The notes under the pieces were generated by a model. That model made no database searches and was not told the origin of the DNA. It saw only the letters and a list, made by a program, of their open reading frames with translations. The position numbers and the translations under genes were made by a program. Source: Bacteroidota bacterium (GTDB lineage Bacteria; Bacteroidota; Bacteroidia; Chitinophagales; Chitinophagaceae). From it: 26,372 nt of DNA. Below are positions 1 through 7,542 of the stretch, piece by piece. How positions within the stretch are numbered: position 1 is the first letter of the stretch; the number at the start of each line of letters is the position of its first letter. The stretch covers positions 1 through 26,372 of the forward strand of contig JAEYUA010000290.1 of NCBI GenBank assembly GCA_023433755.1, read 5' to 3'.

Positions 1-2327
1 GTACGGTCATACATAACCGAAGAAATACTGCTGTCCTTTGCAATCTTGTTAACCACCACCCTTACAGCGCCATCATCAGATTTTGTGATCGTGAACAACT
101 CGCGCTGGTTGGATCCTACTATGGTCACTGTTTTTGATAGGAAGCGATAATATTCCATCATTTCACTGGCGAAATATTTTCTTCTTTCTTTCAGGGTGTT
201 CACAATCTTATCCTTCGAATACTGGTGAATTTCAGGAGGCTGCTGGTTCAATGCAGTTTCTATTACTTCATCCGTCATGGTAGTAAGGAAACTATCCACC
301 TGTTTTTTCCATTGCTCTTCGGTAAGCTGGTTCAGGAAAGCCCGGTCGAAATTGCGGGCTGCCTTATTAAATGTATTGATGTTAAGCGCCTTTGCACGGA
401 AACCCTGCAACTCCGGAGCGAACCATGGTTTTCTTACAAATCGCGGAATGAGACCCTGGTTGGTATAGAACACCTGGTCGCGGTCCTTTGGGATGGGATA
501 GTAGATCTTTCCCTTGCCGGTATCTCTTGTAGCCCACTCCCACTGGCCTTCGTGCCGGTCGAGGTCCATTACAAAATTATCGAGCAGCCTTGCCTTCAGC
601 ACTTCTTTCTGGTCTACACGGTCATCATTATCCTTCGCCATTTTCAGAACCACTTCATCGGTATTATCTGTTTTTTCAACCCCAGGTGGTTTTCTTTCTT
701 CCATCAGTGCCATCATATTCTTGAAATCAGCCCTGAAACGGTCCAGCCTTGGATCATCTGGCAGGTAAACCAGCCTGTTTCGCATGTAAGGCACGCCGGC
801 GGCTTTCGAAAATGTTGCCATTGATAATACACCATAAGGATAAGAAGCGGAAATACCATCACGCACCACATCCTTTACAAAAGTCTGCCTGAGGTCCGGA
901 GGAATAGCCGCCGTTGGATCCTTTTCTACAGAACGCAAAGCCCACTCCTTACCTGAACTGTCAACCACGCGCAGGGAACGGGTTTGTTTACCACCACCCT
1001 GCTTTACGGGCGTGAGTCCACCCAGTTCTTTCGACATATCAAGCACCTGTACTTTAATAGGCTGGGTCCATTCATTACGATAATTCTTTCCTACCAAAAA
1101 ATTCTTGAGGCCGCTACCCTTGAGTTCCGGGTTGGCAGCAATTACGATTTCCGAGTCAAAAACCGGCCTGGTTGTGTCCATCGTTGCCGGAGGGGTAACC
1201 TGCACAATAGTCTTCAAAGGCGCATCATAAGTTGGGTTATCATAATCCCTGCTGTTGATGTTGAAGAACTTCAGGTTAACCTTTCCGCTCTTCCACACTT
1301 CTATTACAGAGAGACCCTGCGTTACATCGGAGAATAAAAGATCATCGGCCTTCTTTGCCCTTGTTGATTTGATGCCTGCCCCGCTTACAACATAAGGAAT
1401 GCTATCCTTGAGAATGTATTGCAAACTATGATCATGGCCTGCCACGACTATCGGGTAAGGATGATCTTTGATGGCATCGATCACGGTATTGGCCATGGCA
1501 CGGTATAAGGGATGATTCACATCCTGGATATTACCGAAAATGCCACGGGTGATTGGGTAAACAGAACCCAGTACCGGCAATGGAATATAAAGTTTGGGGT
1601 TGATGGCAGTGAGGGGAAAAATGTGGTCCTTCCAGGTAAAATCACCTCCATGTACCCCATAAGTATAAGGCGGGTGGTGCATGGCCACAACCAGCAACTG
1701 GTTGGGATGTGCCGCGGCAATCTCCCTGAGCTGCACCTCGAATTCCTCGATCGTTTTTGATTCGCAGTTGGAGCCGGGGCCGGGTTTGTCATGTACAAAC
1801 AAAAACCACTGGCTGTCAACAATAGCAACTACCACTTTATCACTCACCTCTATTTCTATGGGTCCGGGACAGCCATTATGCGGCCAGGCTTCGATATTCT
1901 TTTCCTCCATGGAATTGATATAATCCTGCTGGTTCATCACCTGCTGCCAGCCACCCAGTTTACCATTGCGCCAGTCGTGGTTACCAGGAATGAAATAAGC
2001 TTTCGACTTCTTTCCTTTCACAAGGTTGATCTGGTAATCAAGGATTTTTTTCGAAATATCATAAGTGGGATCGCCTTCAAGCGGAAGTCCGTAAGGATAG
2101 ATATTATCTCCCAGGAAAAGGACTGTATTGGTTTCTTCATTCCAGTCAACATTTTTTTTAAGCCAGTCGATCACAGGATGGGTCTCACCCTGTAATTCTC
2201 CTGCATCACCAACAAGAAAAATACGCTGGTTGATGCTATCCGGAACTTTGGCAGCAGTATCCGGCTGCTGGGAAAAGCCATTCAGTACAAGTAAAAGGAT
2301 AAAGCCGGTCAGGAATGCTGATTTCAT
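1..2327 (-). CDS. Secreted purple-acid-phosphatase-like metallophosphoesterase (C-terminus beyond window)
   Basis: An open frame of 775 codons runs from an ATG at 2327 to the left edge with no stop, so the C-terminus is missing. Residues 1-20 look like a signal peptide (hydrophobic core LTGFILLLVLNG, then FSQ). The five metal-binding blocks of a purple-acid-type phosphatase are visible in order: GDAGE (about 40-44), GDNIY (73-77), GNHDW (115-119), MHHPP (216-220) and GHDH (297-300). Hydrolysis of a phosphoester outside the cytoplasm is therefore likely; the substrate is unknown. Residues 400-775 are not catalytic. They resemble the middle of long Bacteroidota metallophosphoesterases that carry a C-terminal BamA/TamA-like outer-membrane barrel, which I infer would lie beyond the edge. 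Its ATG overlaps the stop of the upstream lipoprotein gene (ATGA at 2324-2327), so the pair is probably translationally coupled. Confidence 0.85.
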   Translation of the reverse strand, partial: MKSAFLTGFILLLVLNGFSQQPDTAAKVPDSINQRIFLVGDAGELQGETHPVIDWLKKNVDWNEETNTVLFLGDNIYPYGLPLEGDPTYDISKKILDYQINLVKGKKSKAYFIPGNHDWRNGKLGGWQQVMNQQDYINSMEEKNIEAWPHNGCPGPIEIEVSDKVVVAIVDSQWFLFVHDKPGPGSNCESKTIEEFEVQLREIAAAHPNQLLVVAMHHPPYTYGVHGGDFTWKDHIFPLTAINPKLYIPLPVLGSVYPITRGIFGNIQDVNHPLYRAMANTVIDAIKDHPYPIVVAGHDHSLQYILKDSIPYVVSGAGIKSTRAKKADDLLFSDVTQGLSVIEVWKSGKVNLKFFNINSRDYDNPTYDAPLKTIVQVTPPATMDTTRPVFDSEIVIAANPELKGSGLKNFLVGKNYRNEWTQPIKVQVLDMSKELGGLTPVKQGGGKQTRSLRVVDSSGKEWALRSVEKDPTAAIPPDLRQTFVKDVVRDGISASYPYGVLSMATFSKAAGVPYMRNRLVYLPDDPRLDRFRADFKNMMALMEERKPPGVEKTDNTDEVVLKMAKDNDDRVDQKEVLKARLLDNFVMDLDRHEGQWEWATRDTGKGKIYYPIPKDRDQVFYTNQGLIPRFVRKPWFAPELQGFRAKALNINTFNKAARNFDRAFLNQLTEEQWKKQVDSFLTTMTDEVIETALNQQPPEIHQYSKDKIVNTLKERRKYFASEMMEYYRFLSKTVTIVGSNQRELFTITKSDDGAVRVVVNKIAKDSSISSVMYDR

Positions 2328-3208
2328 TTTTGCTGTTTATTTTTCTTATCCAGGAAGGGAAATATCTGCAGGGTGGCAGTTCCATATTTTCCTTCGTTGG
2401 TGATATACATATCGCCATCAGGTGCAAAAGCAATGCCTTCCGCCTGTGGATGTTCATCAGGGTTGAGATGAAAAGCTTCCAGCGGTTTTCCCTTAGGGTC
2501 CGCAATCACCAGGAGGTTACCTGCTGAGGAAAGGATATACAATTTTTTATTGATGGGATGTAAGTCCGCGTCGGAAGGGTCGAATTTGGCATCCTCGTCC
2601 TTGATCAGTGACTTTACATCACCCGTCTTGATCACATAAAATGCCGTGGTATCGAACTGCTTGGTTTCCAGGTCGAAGCGGTATGCACTTCGCTGCTGCT
2701 GGCCTTTATCTCCTGCACATGACTTACACAACATGATGAGCCCGTTGGCTTCTTTATCATAATAAAGGGTTTCAAAATCATTCTTGTCTGAAGACCAGAA
2801 GGGATGTTCCACCACGTTGAGTGAATCTGAATCATTCAAAGGAACCTCATAGAGCAGGCCTTTACTGCTCAGCAGGTAGAGGGTATGCTCCAGGTTTACT
2901 ATACCTTCGAGGTCCTGCTTCCCGGGAATGATCTCCCCGGTATAGTCACGCAGCCGTTTCCTGGCCAGGCTTATTTCGAAAACTTTCTTTTCACTGTCGG
3001 AGATGGCCAGGAGAGAACTATCGTTGGTATTGTAACTGATACCTGAAATTTCGTTGAGAACTTTTCCCATTTCAAATTTTTGGGGTCTGGCCAGATCGTA
3101 GCCTGCCGGGGACTCATAGCTTTGCATATCACAGCCAGGCAGTAACGTTACCGCGTAAACGATGCATAGCGCATAAAGCGGGCACTTGGTTTGAATAAAC
3201 TTCTTCAT
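2324..3208 (-). CDS. SdiA-regulated-like beta-propeller lipoprotein
   Basis: This encodes 294 aa. I place the start at the ATG at 3208 because it gives MKKFIQ followed by a lipobox, LLPGC with the lipidated Cys at residue 26. An in-frame ATG at 3262 would add 18 residues without signal character and run into the divergent gene. The mature part shows repeated propeller-like phrases (GISYNTNDSSLLAISD, LEGIVNLEHTLYLLS, AEGIAFAPDGDMYITNE) typical of the SdiA-regulated family (PF06977). The molecular role of that family is poorly known. It is the first gene of a two-gene unit with the phosphatase, overlapping it by 4 bp, and faces the HD-PycTM gene across about 33 bp. A related six-bladed propeller such as a phytase-like or NHL fold is the main alternative. 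Confidence 0.8.
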   Translation of the reverse strand: MKKFIQTKCPLYALCIVYAVTLLPGCDMQSYESPAGYDLARPQKFEMGKVLNEISGISYNTNDSSLLAISDSEKKVFEISLARKRLRDYTGEIIPGKQDLEGIVNLEHTLYLLSSKGLLYEVPLNDSDSLNVVEHPFWSSDKNDFETLYYDKEANGLIMLCKSCAGDKGQQQRSAYRFDLETKQFDTTAFYVIKTGDVKSLIKDEDAKFDPSDADLHPINKKLYILSSAGNLLVIADPKGKPLEAFHLNPDEHPQAEGIAFAPDGDMYITNEGKYGTATLQIFPFLDKKNKQQK

Positions 3209-3221
3209 CAGTATAATTTTA
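3190..3221 (+). promoter_or_regulatory. Candidate Bacteroidota-type promoter of the HD-PycTM gene
   Basis: TTTG at 3190-3193 and TAATTTTA at 3214-3221 are separated by 20 bases. This fits the Bacteroidota -33 TTTG / -7 TAnnTTTG pattern with one mismatch in the last base. It would start transcription shortly before the ATG at 3242, giving a very short leader. It overlaps the first codons of the divergent lipoprotein gene. The match is by eye only. Confidence 0.3.
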
Positions 3222-3241
3222 AATATCAAACAGCGCACCAC

Positions 3242-4504
3242 ATGAACGAAACCCAGGAACAAATTTTATCGGCCGCCCGTCATTACGTGACCGAATTGTA
3301 CGCCCACCAGGTTGATCCCGGGTTTGTATTTCACAACCTTGATCATACGGAAGATGTGGCGGAAGCCTGCAGCCAGATCGCAGATCATCTGAAAATTGAG
3401 GATGCAGACCGTTTTGTGCTGATCCTGGCCGCCTGGTTCCATGATACCGGCTATAAATCGGGCAGCGCTCTGGGTCACGAAGAGGAAAGCGTAAAAATAG
3501 CTACGGCCTTTCTCCAGAACCATCACGTTGATGATGAGACCATCCAGCGGGTCACTTCCTGTATTAAGGCCACACGCATGCCTCAATCACCTATGAGCCA
3601 GGTAGAGAAAATTCTTTGCGATGCAGACCTGTTTCACCTTGCTACCAACGATTTCAATGCCCGGAACCAGTTGCTGAAGCAGGAACAGGAAACGGTACTC
3701 GGACAAAAGATTTCCAAAAAAGACTGGAGAAAGAACAATGTGGATTTTTTGAGTACCCACCGGTATTTTACAGATTATGGCAAGGAAATCCTGGAGCCCA
3801 AAAAACAGGAAAACCTCCATAGCCTGCAAAAGAAAAAAGAAGTAAAAAAAGAAGCAGAAAAGGAAGAAGAAGTGTTTCCTTATGTAACAAACGCTTCTTC
3901 TCCTGATGAAAAAATTGATTTGGCGCAGCAGCGCAAAAATACTGAGCGTGGTATACAGACCATGTTCAGAACCACCTCCAATAATCATTTTGAGCTCAGT
4001 TCCCTGGCAGATGGCAAAGGAAATATCATGATCTCGGTGAATTCCATCATCATGTCCATTTCACTTACGGTACTGGTGGCAAGGCTGGCCTTCTATCCAC
4101 AATACATTATCCCAACAGTGATCTTACTGCTGGTTTGCCTGTCATCTATAATTTTCGCCATCCTTGCAACCCGGCCTTCGGTGAGCAGGGGTGAATTCAC
4201 GGAAGAAGATATACGTAATAAAAAAACCAACCTGCTGTTTTTTGGAAACTTTCACCGTATGAAGGCGGATGAATATAGCTGGGCCATGAATGAAATGCTG
4301 AAAGACCGTGAATACCTGTATGACAGCATGATCAAGGATATTTATTTCCTGGGTGTGGTGCTGGCGCGCAAGTACAAATTCATCAGGATCTCCTATACCA
4401 TATTTATGTGGGGCATGATAGCGGCGGTGATTGCCTTCGGTATTGCTGCGGTTTATGGATCATCAATTACTTCAACCGGAACCACAACGGTTATTGACTA
4501 TTGA
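3242..4504 (+). CDS. HD-domain phosphohydrolase fused to a Pycsar-effector transmembrane domain (PycTM/DUF5706)
   Basis: This encodes 420 aa. The ATG at 3242 is chosen because the longer in-frame start at 3191 would extend 17 residues into the opposite lipoprotein gene. Residues 1-180 form an HD domain: metal ligands H35, the HD pair H67-D68 (AAWFHDTGY) and an Asp at 127 or 129 (LCDADLFHLA). Residues 195-211 are a Lys/Glu-rich linker. Residues 225-420 match the PycTM type: an Arg/Lys-rich helix, DGKGNIMISVNS, two membrane spans (about 262-283 and 288-309), the LLFFGNF block, and a last span near 383-407. PycTM proteins are membrane effectors of cCMP/cUMP (Pycsar) anti-phage signalling; HD domains hydrolyse phosphate esters, including cyclic nucleotides. 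No nucleotide cyclase lies in the window. It may be an orphan effector or a housekeeping relative. Family assignment is confident; function is inferred. Confidence 0.85.
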   Translation: MNETQEQILSAARHYVTELYAHQVDPGFVFHNLDHTEDVAEACSQIADHLKIEDADRFVLILAAWFHDTGYKSGSALGHEEESVKIATAFLQNHHVDDETIQRVTSCIKATRMPQSPMSQVEKILCDADLFHLATNDFNARNQLLKQEQETVLGQKISKKDWRKNNVDFLSTHRYFTDYGKEILEPKKQENLHSLQKKKEVKKEAEKEEEVFPYVTNASSPDEKIDLAQQRKNTERGIQTMFRTTSNNHFELSSLADGKGNIMISVNSIIMSISLTVLVARLAFYPQYIIPTVILLLVCLSSIIFAILATRPSVSRGEFTEEDIRNKKTNLLFFGNFHRMKADEYSWAMNEMLKDREYLYDSMIKDIYFLGVVLARKYKFIRISYTIFMWGMIAAVIAFGIAAVYGSSITSTGTTTVIDY

Positions 4505-4528
4505 TCTTATTACTTAAAAACAAGATAC

Positions 4529-4561
4529 GCATGTACCCACGCCAGGTACATGCTTTTTTTT
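4529..4561 (+). terminator. Intrinsic terminator of the HD-PycTM gene
   Basis: A perfect 9-bp stem (4529-4537 with 4545-4553, gcatgtacc/ggtacatgc), a 7-base loop and eight T residues at 4554-4561 follow the stop codon by about 25 bases. The T-run overlaps the last codon of the convergent korA gene. On the minus strand the stem is not followed by a good T-run, so it mainly serves the plus-strand gene. Confidence 0.85.
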
Positions 4562-6404
4562 ACATCACTGCTTTTATCGCTTCTACCAGTTCAGTTTTGG
4601 TGATGGGTACACCCATGATTTTATTATAAGCTTTTGCGTCCACCAAATATTTATCACGGATGATCTTGATAAGCTGGCCATTATTGATCTCAGGTATCAG
4701 CACTGTTTTGTAATTGGAGAGAATAATACCCAGATTTTTGGGGAATGGCCGTACATAACGGAGATGGGCATGCGCCACACTATGACCTTCGCTGATCATC
4801 TGCTCCACAGCCGTTTTAATCACGCCATACGTAGATCCCCATCCGAGCACCAGCACATCCCCTTTTTCAGGACCGTTATCCAGTTTCTGTTCAGGAATAT
4901 TGTCCGCGATCTTGTCAATTTTCTCCTGCCTGATCTTCACCATCAACTGGTGGTTCTCCGGGTCATAGCTCACGTTGCCCGTGATATTTTCTTTTTCAAG
5001 TCCGCCAATCCTGTGTTCCAGCCCCGGTGTGCCGGGAAGCGCCCAGGGTCTTACCAGTTTTTCATCACGCTGGTAAGGCTGGAATTTGCTTTCACCATGG
5101 CCCAGTTCTGTTTTGAACTTTACATGAATGGAAGGGAGCATATCGGTGGATGGATATTTCCACGGCTCTGCGCCATTGGCGATGTATCCATCGCTAAGCA
5201 GGATCACGGGAGTCATATGTTCCACAGCAATGCGTACTGCCTCATAAGCTACTTCAAAACAATCGCTCGGTGTAGAGGCAGAAATTACCGGCATGGGCGA
5301 TTCACCATTTCTTCCGTAATAAGCCTGCAGCAGGTCACTTTGTTCAGTTTTAGTAGGCAGTCCGGTTGAAGGTCCGCCTCTCTGGATATCAATAATCACC
5401 AGGGGAATCTCAAGCATCATGGCCAATCCCATGGCTTCTGCTTTCAGCGCAAGACCGGGTCCCGAAGTACTGGTCACGCCCAGGTGACCTCCATAACTGG
5501 CACCAATAGCCGAAGAAATACCCGCGATCTCGTCTTCGGCCTGGAAGGTTTTGATGCCGAAATTTTTATACCGGCTCAATTCATGCAGAATATCAGAAGC
5601 AGGTGTAATAGGATAGGTTCCCAGGAAAATGGTAAGCCCGCTTTTTACAGAAGCGGCGATCAGTCCATAGGCCAACGCCTGGTTACCCATGATGCTCCGG
5701 TACGAACCCGCTTCGATTTTTGCTTTCTCTACTTTGTACTGCGTGGTAAAGGTTTCAGTGGTATCTCCATAATTATATCCGGCACGCAGCGCCTTGAGAT
5801 TGCTCTCGAGAATATCTGGTTTTTTAGAAAATTTATCCTGCAGAAATTTTTCTGTGTTAGCCATATCACGGCCATACATCCAGTAAAGGAAACCCAGCAC
5901 GAACATATTCTTCGCACGGTCCTTTTCCTTGGTACCCATCTGGTAATCCTTCAGCGCTTCACGCGTCATCTTGGTGATGTCCATGCGGATCACTTCGTAA
6001 CCATTGAGGGATTCATCTTCAAGGGGATTGATACCATCAGGATAGTTTGCGAGTCGCAGGTTCTTGGAATCAAAACCATCGGTATTGATAATGATCTTGC
6101 CTCCCTTTTTAAGTGATTTAAGGTTGGTTTTGAGTGCTGCGGCATTCATGGCCACCAGTACATCAAGATTATCACCAGGCGTATAAATACTGTCACTTGA
6201 AAAACGAAGCTGGTAACCACTCACACCAGGCAGTGTACCCTGGGGTGCACGGATCTCCGCAGGAAAATCCGGAAAGGTTGACAAATCAGATCCAAGCAAT
6301 GCTGTATTGTTGGTAAACTGGGTTCCGGTGAGCTGCATGCCATCGCCGCTGTCGCCGGCAAATTTGATGACCACATCCTGTAAGATTTCCTGCTTGCGTT
6401 CCAT
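4560..6404 (-). CDS. korA: 2-oxoacid:ferredoxin oxidoreductase, fused gamma-alpha subunit (KorA type)
   Basis: This encodes 614 aa. The ATG at 6404 (MERKQEILQD) is preferred over one 11 codons upstream because the gamma domain begins directly after it. Residues 10-200 are the gamma domain, with FAGDSGDGMQLTG at 15-27. Residues 235-614 are the pyruvate/2-oxoglutarate-type alpha domain, with YPITPAS (264-270), TSTSGPG (311-317) and the hallmark block QRGGPSTGLPTKTEQSDL (341-358). The enzyme oxidatively decarboxylates a 2-oxoacid, probably 2-oxoglutarate, to its CoA ester, reducing ferredoxin, in the cytoplasm. The TPP-binding beta subunit (KorB) is needed for activity and usually adjoins this gene. 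Here the downstream neighbour is a convergent unrelated gene and the upstream one is an 82-aa protein, so KorB must be elsewhere. The choice of 2-oxoglutarate over other 2-oxoacids rests on overall resemblance. Confidence 0.92.
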   Translation of the reverse strand: MERKQEILQDVVIKFAGDSGDGMQLTGTQFTNNTALLGSDLSTFPDFPAEIRAPQGTLPGVSGYQLRFSSDSIYTPGDNLDVLVAMNAAALKTNLKSLKKGGKIIINTDGFDSKNLRLANYPDGINPLEDESLNGYEVIRMDITKMTREALKDYQMGTKEKDRAKNMFVLGFLYWMYGRDMANTEKFLQDKFSKKPDILESNLKALRAGYNYGDTTETFTTQYKVEKAKIEAGSYRSIMGNQALAYGLIAASVKSGLTIFLGTYPITPASDILHELSRYKNFGIKTFQAEDEIAGISSAIGASYGGHLGVTSTSGPGLALKAEAMGLAMMLEIPLVIIDIQRGGPSTGLPTKTEQSDLLQAYYGRNGESPMPVISASTPSDCFEVAYEAVRIAVEHMTPVILLSDGYIANGAEPWKYPSTDMLPSIHVKFKTELGHGESKFQPYQRDEKLVRPWALPGTPGLEHRIGGLEKENITGNVSYDPENHQLMVKIRQEKIDKIADNIPEQKLDNGPEKGDVLVLGWGSTYGVIKTAVEQMISEGHSVAHAHLRYVRPFPKNLGIILSNYKTVLIPEINNGQLIKIIRDKYLVDAKAYNKIMGVPITKTELVEAIKAVM

Positions 6405-6474
6405 GCAAACAAAGTTAAGCGCCTGCAGGGATCGCATTCCTCAAATTTTCCCCAATTCCCGGCAAAAGAACCAA

Positions 6475-6723
6475 CTAACTGGCTTTGCCCTTTCTTTCCC
6501 AGTAATCTTTCAGTGGCTGCCCCCCACGATCAGTTATTATAGTCCTGGAATAACGGTCACCACGGATCACACCCTCTTTTTCCCTTCCAATGAACATTTG
6601 CACGGCATTGCCATCCTTATTGGTGCGCAACCGGATATCCTGTTGCCCGAAACGCAGGCTCACCATGGTTCCGGGTTCATATTTACGGTTAATCAGTTTC
6701 ACCAGTTTTTCTGCCAGCTTCAT
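6475..6723 (-). CDS. Small basic protein, conserved hypothetical type
   Basis: This encodes 82 aa, starting at the ATG at 6723, preceded by AAAAAGG about 6-12 bases upstream. It is rich in Arg/Lys, has no signal peptide or membrane span, and looks like a small beta-rich fold (VSLRFGQQDIRLRTNKDGNAVQMFIGRE). I do not recognise a named domain; proteins of this style occur as short uncharacterised genes in Bacteroidota. It lies 70 bp upstream of korA on the same strand and could share its transcript. The reading frame has a normal amino-acid balance and no overlapping competitor, which supports it being real. Confidence 0.65.
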   Translation of the reverse strand: MKLAEKLVKLINRKYEPGTMVSLRFGQQDIRLRTNKDGNAVQMFIGREKEGVIRGDRYSRTIITDRGGQPLKDYWERKGKAS

Positions 6724-6803
6724 ATTGATGCCTTTTTAATATACCCTTTAGCTGGTATTACATAATTGCTGCCAAACCTTCATTTTTGGCGGAAACCACC
6801 AAC

Positions 6804-7340
6804 ATGAAACAAATCATATTTCTTGCCTGCCTTTTTACGGCAATGGCCTGCAACAATGAAAGCACTGATTCCAAAAAGGTTACCAGCCTGCCAGCCGCAC
6901 CCGTGAGCATGGAGGATGTAAAGAAGAAAATTGCAGGGCATGCCTTTGAAACAGAAGAAGTTGGTTTTATCCAGACATTTATGGGTAAGCAGGAACCGCC
7001 CATGTGGTCGGGTGAGATGAAGGATACCAGTAAAATGTTTCGTGATTTTGTGGCTGACCGAAAAAAATTCTCATTGCAGTTCCTTACAGATTCTACTGTG
7101 AATGTTGTTGAGGAAAGCAATGCCATTGCCGCGCAGTATGAACTGGAAAAAGATACATCCAATGCCATCCTGCTGTTGGTGAAATATGAAGATGAAAGTT
7201 TTTCATTCCCGGGTGCTGAAGGACCTATGATGATGACGTATACCTACAAAATCAAAGGCATTGATGATGAAAGGATGTTTGTTGAACTGCCTCGTAATTA
7301 TAATCAGCGAACGATTGCAAATCTCATGAAGAAAAAGTGA
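6804..7340 (+). CDS. Lipoprotein of unknown function
   Basis: This encodes 178 aa from the ATG at 6804. A TTG six codons upstream opens the same frame, but MKQIIFLACLFTAMAC is a standard lipoprotein signal with the lipidated Cys at residue 16. The mature part is an acidic/basic mix with alternating strands (FSLQFLTDSTVNVVEESNAI, MMMTYTYKIKGI), suggesting a small lipocalin-like or open beta-barrel fold; this is a guess from pattern, and no family is recognised. It is transcribed divergently from the 82-aa gene across 80 bp. A large nested inverted repeat begins 26 bp after its stop codon. Confidence 0.8.
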   Translation: MKQIIFLACLFTAMACNNESTDSKKVTSLPAAPVSMEDVKKKIAGHAFETEEVGFIQTFMGKQEPPMWSGEMKDTSKMFRDFVADRKKFSLQFLTDSTVNVVEESNAIAAQYELEKDTSNAILLLVKYEDESFSFPGAEGPMMMTYTYKIKGIDDERMFVELPRNYNQRTIANLMKKK

Positions 7341-7365
7341 AACGGTTTATGTGAAAAAATTTCTG

Positions 7366-7525
7366 TTTAACCGCAAAGGACGCAAAGGGCCAGCCTTCGC
7401 TAAAGCTATGGCTGGCGCTGCGCAAAGGAAACGCAAAGAAGGTTCGACCTTACTTTGCGTTTCCTTTGCGTTTTGCTATACAAAACTTTAACATAGGCTG
7501 GCCCTTTGCGTCCTTTGCGGTTAAA
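7366..7525. repeat. Nested inverted repeat (30-bp outer arms, 18-bp inner arms)
   Basis: The outer arms 7366-7395 and 7496-7525 are perfect 30-bp inverted copies. Inside them, 7421-7438 and 7453-7470 are a perfect 18-bp pair, and the centre 7439-7451 (aaggt-tcg-acctt) is palindromic again. The arms are built from repeated CGCAAAGG words. An agccttcgctaaagct element (7392-7407), shared with two other intergenic regions, sits between outer and inner left arms. The repeat fills the gap between two convergent genes (stops at 7340 and 7543) and could fold into a long cruciform or RNA hairpin, but it lacks a terminal T-run. Confidence 0.9.
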
Positions 7526-7542
7526 TTCACCAAGCCATTGGC

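Noticed and set aside
225..2195. Plus-strand open frames opposite the phosphatase
   Set aside because: The minus strand has an uninterrupted 775-codon frame with five ordered phosphatase motifs.
3191..3241. Upstream in-frame start for the HD-PycTM gene
   Set aside because: It would extend 17 residues into the start of the divergent lipoprotein gene and adds no recognisable sequence.
3209..3262. Upstream in-frame start for the SdiA-regulated-like lipoprotein
   Set aside because: The extra 18 residues would hide the lipoprotein signal peptide and overlap the HD-PycTM coding sequence.
3242..4504. Complete Pycsar system
   Set aside because: No nucleotide cyclase is encoded on either side within the window, so only the effector-type protein is supported.
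4764..6116. Plus-strand open frames opposite korA
   Set aside because: They lie entirely across a well-conserved gene on the other strand and show no domain or signal of their own.
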